Origin: Terriglobia bacterium
Lineage (GTDB): Bacteria > Acidobacteriota > UBA6911
Length of the DNA stretch: 64,000 nucleotides
Assembly (NCBI GenBank): GCA_020072565.1
Contig: JAIQGI010000021.1
Coordinates: 1 to 64,000, forward strand
Direction: 5' to 3'
In this document: piece by piece, positions 26,115-34,329 of the stretch
Layout of the letters: each line of letters opens with the position of its first letter
Position numbering within the stretch: position 1 is the stretch's first letter
Made by a program: the position numbers and the translations under genes
Notes under the pieces: model-generated
What the model saw: the letters and a program-made list of their open reading frames with translations, nothing else
Told to the model about the DNA's origin: nothing
Database searches by the model: none

Positions 26115-27023
26115 TTATGCCAACCGTAGGAAATCAAAGCTACCCAACGCGTCGCGGCTGATGATTTTGTCAATGATTTCAGGCACCCTCGTCGGTGGAG
26201 TGACATACAGGCGTGCCTTGCTCTCAAGTGGCCGTCGCGGGGAGTGCTTGCACCCAGGAAGACTCTCGACAAAGCTGAAATGCTGCTGCTTTAGAAAATC
26301 CTTAAATCCCTCCTTTGCATACGGCCGGGAGCGCTGGCCAAAGACAAAGGCACTATACAGCTGGCTTTTGAGATGGGCGAGAGGCAGTGATACGCCGGGA
26401 AAACAACGACGGCACAGAGCATCCAATTCTTGTCCTACCGCATCCTCGAGAGGATCATCCGATGCGGGGAAAGCCTGGTCGATGAGCGAGCAAAAAGAGC
26501 GCCGATGCGAAACCCCTCTTTTGAGGCCAAACAGTTGCCATGCCCGCGCCATCACTTCCACGATCGGTGCCTTACGTTCAAAAGGCACCGTCGCCATGAT
26601 CGTGAAAACTTTTGGCTCCAGTTTCTGCCATGCTGCCTGGCAGGACTGCCGTTCTGCTTTGCTCACCTGCTTGAACAAAAACTCCTCGTTTTCCGCCACC
26701 GAATATCGTTCCGCCCCTTCGCTGACAAACTCCTCAACAAGCGGCAAGAGCTCTTCCCGCAGCCGCTTGATTTGCAATAGCGGTGTCTTAAACGGGTAGT
26801 ACGTCGTCAGCTCTCCAAGGGTCTGCAGCTTGCGCCGATCCCTGATGACCTTCTCATCAAGCAAGTCCAAGGCTCGGTTAAAGCTGGCATAAAAGGGCTT
26901 GGCCATGTCCTTGCCGTCGTTACCAGCAGTCCAGAGGCGCCAGCGCAGGGCGTTCGCCTGTACAGGTCCCTCGCCGAGATTCTCAAGGATCGAACGCTGC
27001 AGCTTACCGAGACCACGCGACAT
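26115..27023 (-). CDS. protein of unknown function with winged-helix-like N-terminus
   Basis: 302 residues, basic and rich in aromatic residues. The start (LGKLQRSILENLGEGPVQAN, ALRWRLW, then FNRALDLLDEKVIRDRRKLQ) looks like a winged helix that reads DNA. The middle is helical with KRGVSHRRSFCSLID and a Cys pair in LDALCRRCFPG. No catalytic motif is obvious. With the 83-residue gene it forms a two-gene cargo unit, whose role cannot be told from the sequence. Confidence 0.6.
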   Translation of the reverse strand: MSRGLGKLQRSILENLGEGPVQANALRWRLWTAGNDGKDMAKPFYASFNRALDLLDEKVIRDRRKLQTLGELTTYYPFKTPLLQIKRLREELLPLVEEFVSEGAERYSVAENEEFLFKQVSKAERQSCQAAWQKLEPKVFTIMATVPFERKAPIVEVMARAWQLFGLKRGVSHRRSFCSLIDQAFPASDDPLEDAVGQELDALCRRCFPGVSLPLAHLKSQLYSAFVFGQRSRPYAKEGFKDFLKQQHFSFVESLPGCKHSPRRPLESKARLYVTPPTRVPEIIDKIISRDALGSFDFLRLA

Positions 27024-27390
27024 GATATGTGTTGTATCCTCTTGACAGCAAAGAAAAATACTTTGGGGCTTTTTTTAAAATGAACCATCGCCACAAATCG
27101 CGAAGGGACCTGCAAATCGAAATGATCTGAACAATGAGCGTAGCAGCATCAAGGCATATCATGACGCAATTATAATCCCGTTTGAAATCTCAACGCAACA
27201 ATAATAAGTGTTGTTTTTACAAAGACTGCTCGCTGTTTCTGATTGCGTACAACAGCCGTGAGTTGCGGTCCCGCAAGAATCGGTGGTGAGAACGGAAGGA
27301 AACTTGATCCGGCTACATGGCGGCAACGGGCTATTCGGAGAAGTGAATCCTGGCACGCCGCTGAAATCTAAGTCGGTGAGGTAAGTTTGA
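27024..27390. other. intergenic stretch, no gene recognised
   Basis: AT-rich gap between the unknown cargo gene and the terminator at 27391. A promoter for the minus-strand gene at 27023 must lie here, but no single candidate stands out. Confidence 0.4.
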
Positions 27391-27420
27391 GGGCCGCCAG
27401 CTTTGGGCTGGCGGCCCTTT
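27391..27420. terminator. strong hairpin terminator at the end of the phage operon
   Basis: An 11-base perfect stem (GGGCCGCCAGC / GCTGGCGGCCC) with loop TTTGG, followed by TTTCTC on the plus strand and preceded by A/T-rich sequence. It lies 5 bases beyond the stop of the cohesin-like gene and would end minus-strand transcription coming from it; it may work in both directions. Confidence 0.75.
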
Positions 27421-27425
27421 CTCTA

Positions 27426-27749
27426 CTAACGGCTGATCATAATCTTGATCTGCCCAGGAGGACTCAGGGTCCTGATTGTTACCGGCACCGGCAAGCCATC
27501 CAGGCCTGCACCCACCACATTAAACACGCCACTCACCCGGGAGTCCACCGTCGCAAATTTGCCCTGGAAGGAGACTTGGTTCAAGCCGTAGATGATGACC
27601 CGAACCTTGCCGTTGACTGGCGCCTGCGCGATCTGTTTTTGGACGGTGTCAACCAACGCGACGGTTCCTGTCGTGTCCAGATCGAACTGCAGGCTGGCCA
27701 CCGGCTTGTCGACATACAGGAATACCATCATGAGGAACACCGCCTTCAT
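27426..27749 (-). CDS. cohesin-like domain protein
   Basis: 107 residues. The pattern ASLQFDLDTTG, then GKVRVIIYGLNQVSFQGKF, ATVDSRVSGVFNVVG and VPVTIRTLSPPG resembles the cohesin-type beta sandwich found in many environmental proteins (ligands of dockerins). The frame is open further upstream, but that part is the wrong-frame reading of the FnIII gene; the ATG at 27749 overlaps the FnIII stop (ATGA), so it is taken as the start. The hydrophobic beginning (MKAVFLMMVFLYVD) may be a weak membrane signal. The neighbouring gene encodes a dockerin, which supports the call. Confidence 0.55.
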   Translation of the reverse strand: MKAVFLMMVFLYVDKPVASLQFDLDTTGTVALVDTVQKQIAQAPVNGKVRVIIYGLNQVSFQGKFATVDSRVSGVFNVVGAGLDGLPVPVTIRTLSPPGQIKIMISR

Positions 27750-28021
27750 TGGGCTACCGAAACGTTCACCACGATCGAGATGGACAGGCCACCCACCTTC
27801 GAACACGGCGCCGGCGTCTTCACCGGATCCGATTGCGGGCCTTCGCCCCACACGTTCACGGCCGAAACCGCAAATGTATGAGCCTCGGGCGTGATGTCCA
27901 CCTCGAATTTGGGTTCCTGCGTGTTTCCCACCTGCGCCCCATCCATGTACACATTGTACCCAGTGACTTGCTCTTCTGCCGCGTTCGCCGGCCAACTCAG
28001 TTGCGCCCTTGTTGCCATCAA
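27746..28021 (-). CDS. single fibronectin type III domain protein
   Basis: 91 residues forming one FnIII domain (AQLSWPANAAEEQVTGYNVY, then FEVDITPEAHTFAVSAVNVW, GEGPQSDPV). There is no signal peptide. It sits between the dockerin and the cohesin-like genes and overlaps the latter by 4 bases. FnIII modules are common on phage virions and secreted proteins as adhesion or spacer domains. Confidence 0.7.
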   Translation of the reverse strand: MMATRAQLSWPANAAEEQVTGYNVYMDGAQVGNTQEPKFEVDITPEAHTFAVSAVNVWGEGPQSDPVKTPAPCSKVGGLSISIVVNVSVAQ

Positions 28022-28040
28022 TCACTCTCCTTTGCCGTTG

Positions 28041-28523
28041 TTATTTACACCCCGTGATCCCGAGGATCACAGAAACCAAGACCTGCACGTCGAGCACGTT
28101 GGTTTCGCCATCTCCGTTCATGTCGCCGCTCACCCCTACGGGAAGCGGCTTCGCGCCCAGGATCGCATTGATGAGTGCCTGCAGGTCCATTATGTCCACT
28201 GCACCATCAAGGTTCAGATCGCACCTCGAGGGCGCCGTGACAGTCGTAGAAACCTCATTCGAAAAGCCGCTCTCCAGGCCGGATGTGTTGTAGGCCGTCA
28301 CCGCGAAATAGTAGGTGCCCGGTGAAAGGCCGTTCACGGTGAAGGTGGTCCGCTTTCCCATGGAGATCGGCGCGCCGTATGTCCCCGGCGACGTGCCGTA
28401 ATAAACCTTGTAGCCGGCCAAATCGGTTTCGCTATTTGGATCCCACGCCAGGGTCACATCCGCTGCCACGAGCTGCCTTGGGGCCAGGCACATCAAAAGA
28501 ATCAACACTGTTTTCCAGCACAC
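28041..28523 (-). CDS. secreted FnIII-dockerin protein
   Basis: 160 residues. A signal peptide covers about 1-21 (WKTVLILLMCLAPRQLVAAD). An FnIII domain follows (VTLAWDPNSETDLAGYKVYY to about residue 92). The C-terminus is a type I dockerin with both calcium-binding repeats intact: DLNLDGAVDIMDLQALINAI and DMNGDGETNVLDVQVLVSVI. Dockerins bind cohesin domains, and a cohesin-like protein is encoded two genes downstream. The three genes read away from the late phage operon and end at the terminator at 27391. Export of a phage-borne dockerin protein is unusual; it may be lysogenic-conversion cargo or a virion-binding adhesin. Confidence 0.75.
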   Translation of the reverse strand: MCWKTVLILLMCLAPRQLVAADVTLAWDPNSETDLAGYKVYYGTSPGTYGAPISMGKRTTFTVNGLSPGTYYFAVTAYNTSGLESGFSNEVSTTVTAPSRCDLNLDGAVDIMDLQALINAILGAKPLPVGVSGDMNGDGETNVLDVQVLVSVILGITGCK

Positions 28524-28532
28524 TTTCCACCT

Positions 28533-28622
28533 TCAATTGACATAGAAAGTCCCATTGAAGAACGCCTTCAATGTGGTTCGGTTGCCGTTGACGATTTCGA
28601 TCGCGGCATCACGTTGACGGAG
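28533..28622 (-). pseudogene. remnant of a phosphoesterase 3' end
   Basis: The minus strand reads DAAIEIVNGNRTTLKAFFNG then TFYVN and a stop. The intact phosphoesterase at 31125-32045 ends IVEIVNGDRITLKAFFNG then TFHVN and a stop. Only about 25 codons are shared, and they differ at several positions, so this is an old paralogous fragment and not a fresh duplication. Upstream of it the frame has no recognisable continuation. Confidence 0.65.
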
Positions 28623-28956
28623 GCCCGACGATAAGATGCTCTGACCTGCCGTGAGACTTCTGCGCTTTCCGGAAGTCCCCAGAGATTTCCGCATGACGCC
28701 AACCAGAAGCGTTGTAATGATTTACCGATCTTGTAATAGGGATTATTCAGTCAGCGGAGCCGTTTTTATGATGTTGGTGAATACTTTTGTCCGCCACGCG
28801 GGCCAGCCGGAGGGGGTTATCCACGAAAACGCCGTAATCTGCCCAGAATGGAAACTGATTGTGCTCAATGCGAAAGAGCGCTAGAACGAACTTGACACCG
28901 GTATGTTTCCGTAAGCAAGGGAACACGGTGGCCGGCGCAAATAATGGAGAAATGAC
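28623..28956. other. intergenic stretch, no gene recognised
   Basis: Between the phosphoesterase remnant and the membrane protein gene. No family-like open frame. A 77-codon frame on the plus strand is not convincing. Confidence 0.4.
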
Positions 28957-29676
28957 ATGCGGACACCAACCGTTTTCTCTCTTGGGCGGTGGACGATCTT
29001 TGCATCCATGGTGCTCGGTGGCCTAGCGATGCTGCTGTATCCAGGTGGCACCCGGCGCGATCCGTCAACGATCGGCTACCGCTTCTTCCAGAACTTCCTG
29101 AGCGATCTCGGAAACACGGTTGCCTTTTCCGGCCAGTCGAACCGTGTAAGCTCAATCCTTGCCCTGACAGTCTGCGCGCTAATGGTCCCAACGGTTCTTG
29201 CATGTATTTTGGCATTCGTCAGGCTGTATTCGTTGTCCCGAAGTCGACGCCGGATCGCGATCGCGGCTGCCGTGCTCACCGCAATATCGTGTGTCGGCAT
29301 GATGGGCGTCGCGATGTCTCCTGGAAATCTCGCCCTAACTCGTCACGTCCGGTTTTCGCTGCTCACACTGGCGCCATGGCCGGTAGCTTCACTTCTTTTC
29401 GCAGTTGTAACCGTGCGCGATGATCGTTTTCGATGGGGGGTGCCAGCCGCGTGGCTGGCGCTTACCTTTGTCTCTGCTGGGTTGCTGTCAGTGCGGTTGT
29501 GGGGACCATCCATCACCACAGACATTGGACTGACAATGGCAGTGACAGCTCAAAAGATCGCCATGTTGACCGCGCTCGGAGTTTTTGTATATCAAACCTG
29601 TGAGGCAGATCGCCTAGCGGCCCGAGCCAGGAAAGCGGCGGCTGAGCCGCCGATCGGGGAATCGATTCACGGCTGA
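28957..29676 (+). CDS. DUF998-like membrane protein
   Basis: 239 residues with about six hydrophobic helices. The N-terminal pattern (FASMVLGGLAMLLYPGGTRR, then GYRFFQNFLSDLGNTVAFSG) resembles DUF998 integral membrane proteins, in which FLSDLG precedes the second helix. The C-terminal tail is cytoplasmic and Ala/Arg-rich. It is on the plus strand in the cargo region, apart from the phage operon, with host-like character. Function is unknown. Confidence 0.65.
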   Translation: MRTPTVFSLGRWTIFASMVLGGLAMLLYPGGTRRDPSTIGYRFFQNFLSDLGNTVAFSGQSNRVSSILALTVCALMVPTVLACILAFVRLYSLSRSRRRIAIAAAVLTAISCVGMMGVAMSPGNLALTRHVRFSLLTLAPWPVASLLFAVVTVRDDRFRWGVPAAWLALTFVSAGLLSVRLWGPSITTDIGLTMAVTAQKIAMLTALGVFVYQTCEADRLAARARKAAAEPPIGESIHG

Positions 29677-29835
29677 GTGGCCATATCATACATTGCCGAC
29701 CGCGCTAGGTCATTATACGAGATCGCCGTATTGCGGCCATAATCCCAGTCCGTCCTTACCGGAGTGAGCTATAGTCGCAGCCCAGTAGAAGAGTTGGAGG
29801 CATGACGAACCATTATGACGGAAACATCCAAGCTA

Positions 29836-30855
29836 TCATTCGAGATGCTTCCAAAAGATCTGAAATTCATTTCGGCTCGGCTCATACCGCGCCAATACGA
29901 GGTTCGAGTTGTCAAGTCCAACCGGCACGTCATCAGCGATGCGATACCTCACCATGCCTTTTTTGCTGAGAATGTATAATCCCCCTTCGACGTTCACGGC
30001 TCTCGAAGTAACCCAAAATACAAAGCGATCACCAGGAATCCGAACCCAGTCGAATGCAGTGGCTAGAGTCCCGTTGTAATGAACGAAGCCAGGCTGGGCT
30101 CCCTTCGGCTTGGGCAGGTTCATCGGAATTCGGGTGAGGTTTCCTCCGTCACGATCCAATGAGAAGACATCATAACCGGGCAGCCAAAACCACACGCCGT
30201 CTTGGGTTATGCCGAATCCCGGAGCACCTTCAGCTTTGGGTCCCTCCTCAATCCCATCAGCATGATGAGGGAAATAGGTCCAGTTCAGGAATGAGTTGAC
30301 AATCCGGTCGCCCTTAAATACAGCAATGACGGGACTCTTCGCCGGACCAGCATCTCCATCGCCGTTAAGCAACGCCCATACATTACCGTCCTCATCCACC
30401 TCCAGGCGTTCAATCGATGGATTCACACTCACGGCTTGCGTCAGTTTGCCATGCCAATCGTAATATAGGAGAGTCGATTTCACCTGGAGAGCCTTCTCCT
30501 GTTGGCGGTTTTGGACGACAGCCGCCACAACTATGGCACGGTCTGGTTGCACGGAAGCATCATAAATACCTACCGCATTAAATCCCGGAAAGCTCCCCAA
30601 TACATCAATTCTTGCAACCGAGGATCCATTCCTATCGAACACCTCTATTTTCCGAGAATTATGCCCCCAGGTTACAAAAAAGCCATTAGTCAGTTTGATG
30701 TGAGATGATTCTGGAACAGCAGGTCGAACCGTTATCTGTTGACCGAAAACAAGCAGAGCTGAAAGCTCAAAACACACACCCAGTACCAAAGTGATTGACA
30801 CGATACGTCGGAGAGGTCGTCTAAAGGGCCCAACTGCCGAAGGGATATAACTCAT
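29836..30855 (-). CDS. secreted propeller-like protein, unknown function
   Basis: 339 residues with an N-terminal signal or anchor (ITLVLGVCFELSALLVF). The rest is rich in beta strands with blade-like repeats such as RKIEVFDRNGSSVARIDVLG, IERLEVDEDGNVWALLNGDG, GITQDGVWFWLPGYDVFSLD and GGLYILSKKGMVRYRIADDV, which suggests a six- to seven-bladed beta propeller. No enzyme motif is seen. Exported proteins of this kind are frequent in Acidobacteriota chromosomes, so it is probably host-derived cargo. Confidence 0.6.
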   Translation of the reverse strand: MSYIPSAVGPFRRPLRRIVSITLVLGVCFELSALLVFGQQITVRPAVPESSHIKLTNGFFVTWGHNSRKIEVFDRNGSSVARIDVLGSFPGFNAVGIYDASVQPDRAIVVAAVVQNRQQEKALQVKSTLLYYDWHGKLTQAVSVNPSIERLEVDEDGNVWALLNGDGDAGPAKSPVIAVFKGDRIVNSFLNWTYFPHHADGIEEGPKAEGAPGFGITQDGVWFWLPGYDVFSLDRDGGNLTRIPMNLPKPKGAQPGFVHYNGTLATAFDWVRIPGDRFVFWVTSRAVNVEGGLYILSKKGMVRYRIADDVPVGLDNSNLVLARYEPSRNEFQIFWKHLE

Positions 30856-31124
30856 GTCGGTCTCCTCTTTTCGGGTCTCAAGAGGCGTGCACTTGCTAAT
30901 TTACGGCGTGGTTGATTCACCGGTTTCTTTTTTTTCGTGTCGCCGAAAGATGAGACCTAAAATCCCAACTGAAACGTCTAGCTGCCTTCAACTGCCCGTA
31001 ATTGCCGTTCTGGGAGGACATTAAACCATTGTGATCGGGGACACGGGCGAGTAGGTTACTCGTACATAACCCCTTGGCGATGAATTGCCAAACGGAATGA
31101 AGCCGAATCGCGCACTTTCTGCCC

Positions 31125-32045
31125 TCAGTTGACGTGGAATGTGCCGTTGAAAAATGCCTTCAAGGTTATCCGGTCGCCGTTGACGATCTCGACAATCGGG
31201 TGCTGCTCGACCGAGAAGCAGTCACTCTTCTTGTCTTTGTAGACAATCGAGAACCCAAGCTGCCAATTCGGGTGATCGACGTAAGCCGGGTTTCGGTCGC
31301 AGAGACAGAAGTTTTCGTATGCCACCACATCCCGGTCCCACAGCCGTTTGAAGGACGATCCGCCGCGGTGGGTGTGGTTTTGAATCAGCGAAATTCCCTT
31401 ACTGTCGAGGAGGTTCTTCGCCGTGTACCCGCTGTGCTTTGACACGGCGTCAAAATGTCCCATCAGTAGCTTGCCCCACTGCCAGCTTGTCTCTCTGTTG
31501 CCGGAGTAAATCCACTCAATCCTGTGCTCCATGAGCTCCAGTTGTTCCTGCAGCGTCATGCCCTTCAATCCGTGCAGCTCGCGGGCATTGCTGGCAATAA
31601 AGACGGCCCATCTGTGCTCGTGATTCCCGAATATGTAGACGATGCGCGCCTTCTGAAACCGCTTGCGCAGGCGCACCAGGAAGTCCCGCGTGCCTTTTAA
31701 CTCCGAGGAGAGTTTGCCTTTCTCGTGGAGCGCCGGACTCTTGTCAAACTTTGAGATTTCCCAGCAATCCGTGGCGTCGCCGTTGATCACGATCAGATCC
31801 GGAGCCAGCTCGTCGGCAATGCCCAGGGCGACCTCAATGGCCCGGTCGTTCTGCCAAGGGAAGTGAAGATCACCGAGGACGAAGGATGTCTCGTAGTCTG
31901 CTGACGTATGACGTTTGATGCAGCACCCCCTTTGAAGTGTTCGAAAGCCTGGCGAGGGCAGCGGGGAGGTGCCCTCGCCGTGTGCAACTGCGCCGCTGGC
32001 TTTATCGCCTGAGCTGGACTGAAAATGCCAGGGCCGGCGTCCCAT
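31125..32045 (-). CDS. phage calcineurin-like phosphoesterase
   Basis: A metallophosphoesterase with FVLGDLHFPW, LIVINGDATDCWE, IFGNHEHRW, LMGHFD and IQNHTHRGGS in the right order. The frame opens with an ATG at 32045, but the first 43 residues have no family character. A strong AAAGGGGGTG lies just before the codon for Ile in IKRHTSADYETS (around 31920), where an ATC stands at the position expected for the start codon, so the true start may be this non-standard codon or the upstream ATG. It follows the late membrane genes and is the last clearly phage-like gene of the late operon. The substrate is unknown; such genes are frequent in phages. Confidence 0.78.
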   Translation of the reverse strand: MGRRPWHFQSSSGDKASGAVAHGEGTSPLPSPGFRTLQRGCCIKRHTSADYETSFVLGDLHFPWQNDRAIEVALGIADELAPDLIVINGDATDCWEISKFDKSPALHEKGKLSSELKGTRDFLVRLRKRFQKARIVYIFGNHEHRWAVFIASNARELHGLKGMTLQEQLELMEHRIEWIYSGNRETSWQWGKLLMGHFDAVSKHSGYTAKNLLDSKGISLIQNHTHRGGSSFKRLWDRDVVAYENFCLCDRNPAYVDHPNWQLGFSIVYKDKKSDCFSVEQHPIVEIVNGDRITLKAFFNGTFHVN

Positions 32046-32460
32046 TTGAAACCGGAGCTACGACTGCAGCAGGTGAGCCATGGTTGAACGTGTTCGCGTA
32101 GGCGCGACCGGCGAAATAAGCCGTTGCCACGGCCAATGCGATGTTGATGGGCTTCACGGTTCGAGGGAAGTAATGCCGGATGGTATAGGCAACGAAAATG
32201 CTGCCGCCGGCAATCCCGAGCCTCTGTGCTGGGGTGATCGCGTACTCCCGACCAACGAGCGAGAATCGCCAGTCGGTTTTGGCATCAGCCACATTGGAAA
32301 GCAGGAAAGCCGCCGGTGCGATGTTGCTCGGGTCGCTGATCACGTCCCAGACGCCCCCGGTGTTCGTTTGCGCCGCCGTCGGTTGATTCTGGCCTTGGGC
32401 CATCAAGGGCAGGGCGCACAGAATGCACGCAATGATCAGCACGAAGATACTTCTTTTCAT
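32002..32460 (-). CDS. exported phage protein of unknown function
   Basis: 152 residues with a typical signal peptide (IFVLIIACILCALPLMAQGQ), a Gln/Thr-rich segment, and two weakly hydrophobic stretches (GIAGGSIFVAYTIRHYF and INIALAVATAYFAGRAYANT). There is no family that I recognise. Its ATG overlaps the stop of the holin-like gene by 4 bases. Position in the lysis block suggests a role at the cell envelope. Confidence 0.6.
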   Translation of the reverse strand: MKRSIFVLIIACILCALPLMAQGQNQPTAAQTNTGGVWDVISDPSNIAPAAFLLSNVADAKTDWRFSLVGREYAITPAQRLGIAGGSIFVAYTIRHYFPRTVKPINIALAVATAYFAGRAYANTFNHGSPAAVVAPVSNGTPALAFSVQLRR

Positions 32461-32708
32461 TCATGACCTCCTTCGGTCTTGGTTTTGATGACGGGCCCGT
32501 GGGCGCCGTCGTTGTGGTTATTGGTTACCAGGGCGATCAGCGCCCCGAGAATTCCTGAGAAGGCGTCCTCGATGCGAATGACGATCTCCTGGGAAACGTT
32601 CCAATGGGCGAGAATCACGATGGTCGCGCCGGCAGCGACGAAGAGCGCTGCGAGCATTACCTTGTCGAAATTCGAGCGGAGGAGCCCGCGCCAGGTGAAA
32701 TCCTGCAT
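32457..32708 (-). CDS. holin-like small membrane protein
   Basis: 83 residues with two hydrophobic segments (VMLAALFVAAGATIVILAHW and IEDAFSGILGALIALVTNNH) and a charged, His-rich tail. Size and layout are those of a class II holin. It stands near the muralytic enzyme gene in the late operon. The call rests on position and topology only. Confidence 0.55.
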   Translation of the reverse strand: MQDFTWRGLLRSNFDKVMLAALFVAAGATIVILAHWNVSQEIVIRIEDAFSGILGALIALVTNNHNDGAHGPVIKTKTEGGHE

Positions 32709-32793
32709 TTCGACCTCATTTCAAAATAGAAAAACCCGGTTAAACGTCCTACAAAGGCCGGATTTCAGGGCAATAAATGGGATTGGTTTTCGT

Positions 32794-33528
32794 TTAGAAG
32801 GCGCGCGCGATCGTTGCCAGAAGCTGGGCAAGCAGCAATAGCTTCTGGTATTTCGAGGAGGTCGCAGCTATCTTATCGAGACTCGCGGCAATAGCCGGCA
32901 TCAAGCGGGAGGCCTCCTCGAAGTGGCCCGCCACGGTGTCAGCGTGCGCGCTTGTAGCCGCTACGTTTGTCAGAATCTGCAGCCAGTGAGGGTCGGCTAG
33001 GAGGGCGTTGATTTCATCAATAGACAGTGCGCCCTTAGTTGCCATGGTCCGAACTGAAGCCGTCACGGCCTCCATAGAGACCCCCAGCGTTCGAGCAGTC
33101 TCTGCCAGGTTTGGCAATACGCTTTCGTTGATGCTGCGGTCAGTATTTCGAACCAAAGCCGTCAGTGCCTGGGCGCTCTGGTCGAAGCTGCCGATGGCGG
33201 CGTTGAGGCCGTCCATCGTGTTCATGGCCCTCGGCACCACCAGGCGATTAATATCCCTGGCTGTCCCGTTCAAAACAGCCGCCATTTGCCAGCCGGCTTC
33301 CAGCGCCTTTTGATTCCGTGGGCTCTCAAGGACAGCCTTTTGTTTTTGGACGTAATCAGTGACCAGCTTGGACGTCCGTTGCAGCTCGGCCGCCGTGCCG
33401 TCGATCTTTGCCAGCGCGCCGTCCAGGCTGAGCAGTGCATAGTGAGCGTCCCTTGCAAGGAGGACAACGCAGATCGCCAGTGTAATCATCAGGCTGGCGA
33501 TGGCCCAGTTCTTGACGGTGTTAGACAT
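32794..33528 (-). CDS. membrane-anchored coiled-coil phage protein
   Basis: 244 residues. One N-terminal helix (WAIASLMITLAICVVLLA) anchors a long helical domain with heptad-like repeats (LDGALAKIDGTAAELQRTSK, VLNGTARDINRLVVPRAMNT, VLPNLAETARTLGVSMEAVT). There is no enzyme motif. The stop of the muralytic enzyme gene overlaps its start by 8 bases, which places it in the lysis block; a spanin-like or envelope role is possible. Confidence 0.6.
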   Translation of the reverse strand: MSNTVKNWAIASLMITLAICVVLLARDAHYALLSLDGALAKIDGTAAELQRTSKLVTDYVQKQKAVLESPRNQKALEAGWQMAAVLNGTARDINRLVVPRAMNTMDGLNAAIGSFDQSAQALTALVRNTDRSINESVLPNLAETARTLGVSMEAVTASVRTMATKGALSIDEINALLADPHWLQILTNVAATSAHADTVAGHFEEASRLMPAIAASLDKIAATSSKYQKLLLLAQLLATIARAF

Positions 33529-34081
33529 TGAGGAGCTCCCGGTACATAACGGCGTATCTGAGAACTTCGCGGCTGTAATCCCTGCCGGCCGTGTAGTGGT
33601 CGATGAAGTCCGGGCCGCATGCCAGCGGATCCGCTTTCATTTGAGCCAGAGCCTTCAGAACATTGCCCTCGCCGCAGTTGTAAGCCGCGATGGCCGCCCG
33701 CTCCAGATCATGTATTTCCAGGCCCTTTTTCGGTGCGAGGATTCGTAACACCTGGCGTTTCTTTGCCAGCACCTCCCCGGCGCATAAGGCATTCAGACGG
33801 GGAACTTTCCATTTCTCGCCAGCACAGAATTCAGGGAACGAGCGGTCGTCAATTTGAAACAGGCCATGCCCATGGCCACCGTCACCCAAATCATCCGCTG
33901 GGTCGTTCGGCGTCCCAAACACGTCTTTCAATAGCGGGGACTTTCCGCCCAGGGTTTCCCGCATCAGAATCCCGGCCATCACCTCTTCGCGATGTTTGTA
34001 CAGCTCGGCCGCCTCAACCAGAAGCTGACGATACGTCGCCAGGATGTGTTTGAGCAGTTCGATTTCTCTCTCTTTCGTCAT
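33521..34081 (-). CDS. lytic transglycosylase/lysozyme-like endolysin
   Basis: 186 residues from the ATG at 34081; the frame runs further upstream but without family character. It has a muramidase-type fold pattern: VMAGILMRETLGG with the likely catalytic Glu42, GHGHGLFQIDDRSFPEF, and IAAYNCGEGNVLKALAQ. These match the SLT/goose-type lysozyme family that cuts glycan strands of peptidoglycan. There is no signal peptide, so it needs a holin for release; candidates are at 32457 and 34078. It overlaps the next upstream gene by 4 bases. Confidence 0.82.
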   Translation of the reverse strand: MTKEREIELLKHILATYRQLLVEAAELYKHREEVMAGILMRETLGGKSPLLKDVFGTPNDPADDLGDGGHGHGLFQIDDRSFPEFCAGEKWKVPRLNALCAGEVLAKKRQVLRILAPKKGLEIHDLERAAIAAYNCGEGNVLKALAQMKADPLACGPDFIDHYTAGRDYSREVLRYAVMYRELLNV

Positions 34082-34329
34082 ACTCCACCCCTCAAAAGTG
34101 CTTTGATGTCCTGCTTCACCTCGTCCAGGTCGCGTTTGATCTGTTCGAGTTGCGGCTGGAGAACGTCCTTGCGGACAAAAAGGTCCGGGCATTGTTCCTG
34201 GCCTCTCTCCAGGTCCTCAATCCTCCGGCTGAGCCGCCCGTAGCCCATGGCGAGGACAACCGCGTTGAGCAAAATCGCCCCGAAAAAGGTCAACGCTGCT
34301 TCAATGTGATCGGTGATCCAACTGAACAT
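34078..34329 (-). CDS. small membrane protein with coiled coil (holin/haemolysin-like)
   Basis: 83 residues. One membrane helix (ALTFFGAILLNAVVLAMGYG) is followed by a charged coiled coil (RRIEDLERGQEQC, then LQPQLEQIKRDLDEVKQDIK). The layout resembles XhlA-like proteins of phage lysis modules, though with the helix at the other end. The ATG at 34329 has GGGGGT upstream. It is directly ahead of the endolysin gene. Confidence 0.55.
   Translation of the reverse strand: MFSWITDHIEAALTFFGAILLNAVVLAMGYGRLSRRIEDLERGQEQCPDLFVRKDVLQPQLEQIKRDLDEVKQDIKALLRGGV

Noticed and set aside
27750-28025. N-terminal extension of the cohesin-like frame
   Set aside because: This stretch is the wrong-frame reading of the FnIII gene; the ATG at 27749 with ATGA coupling is a better start.
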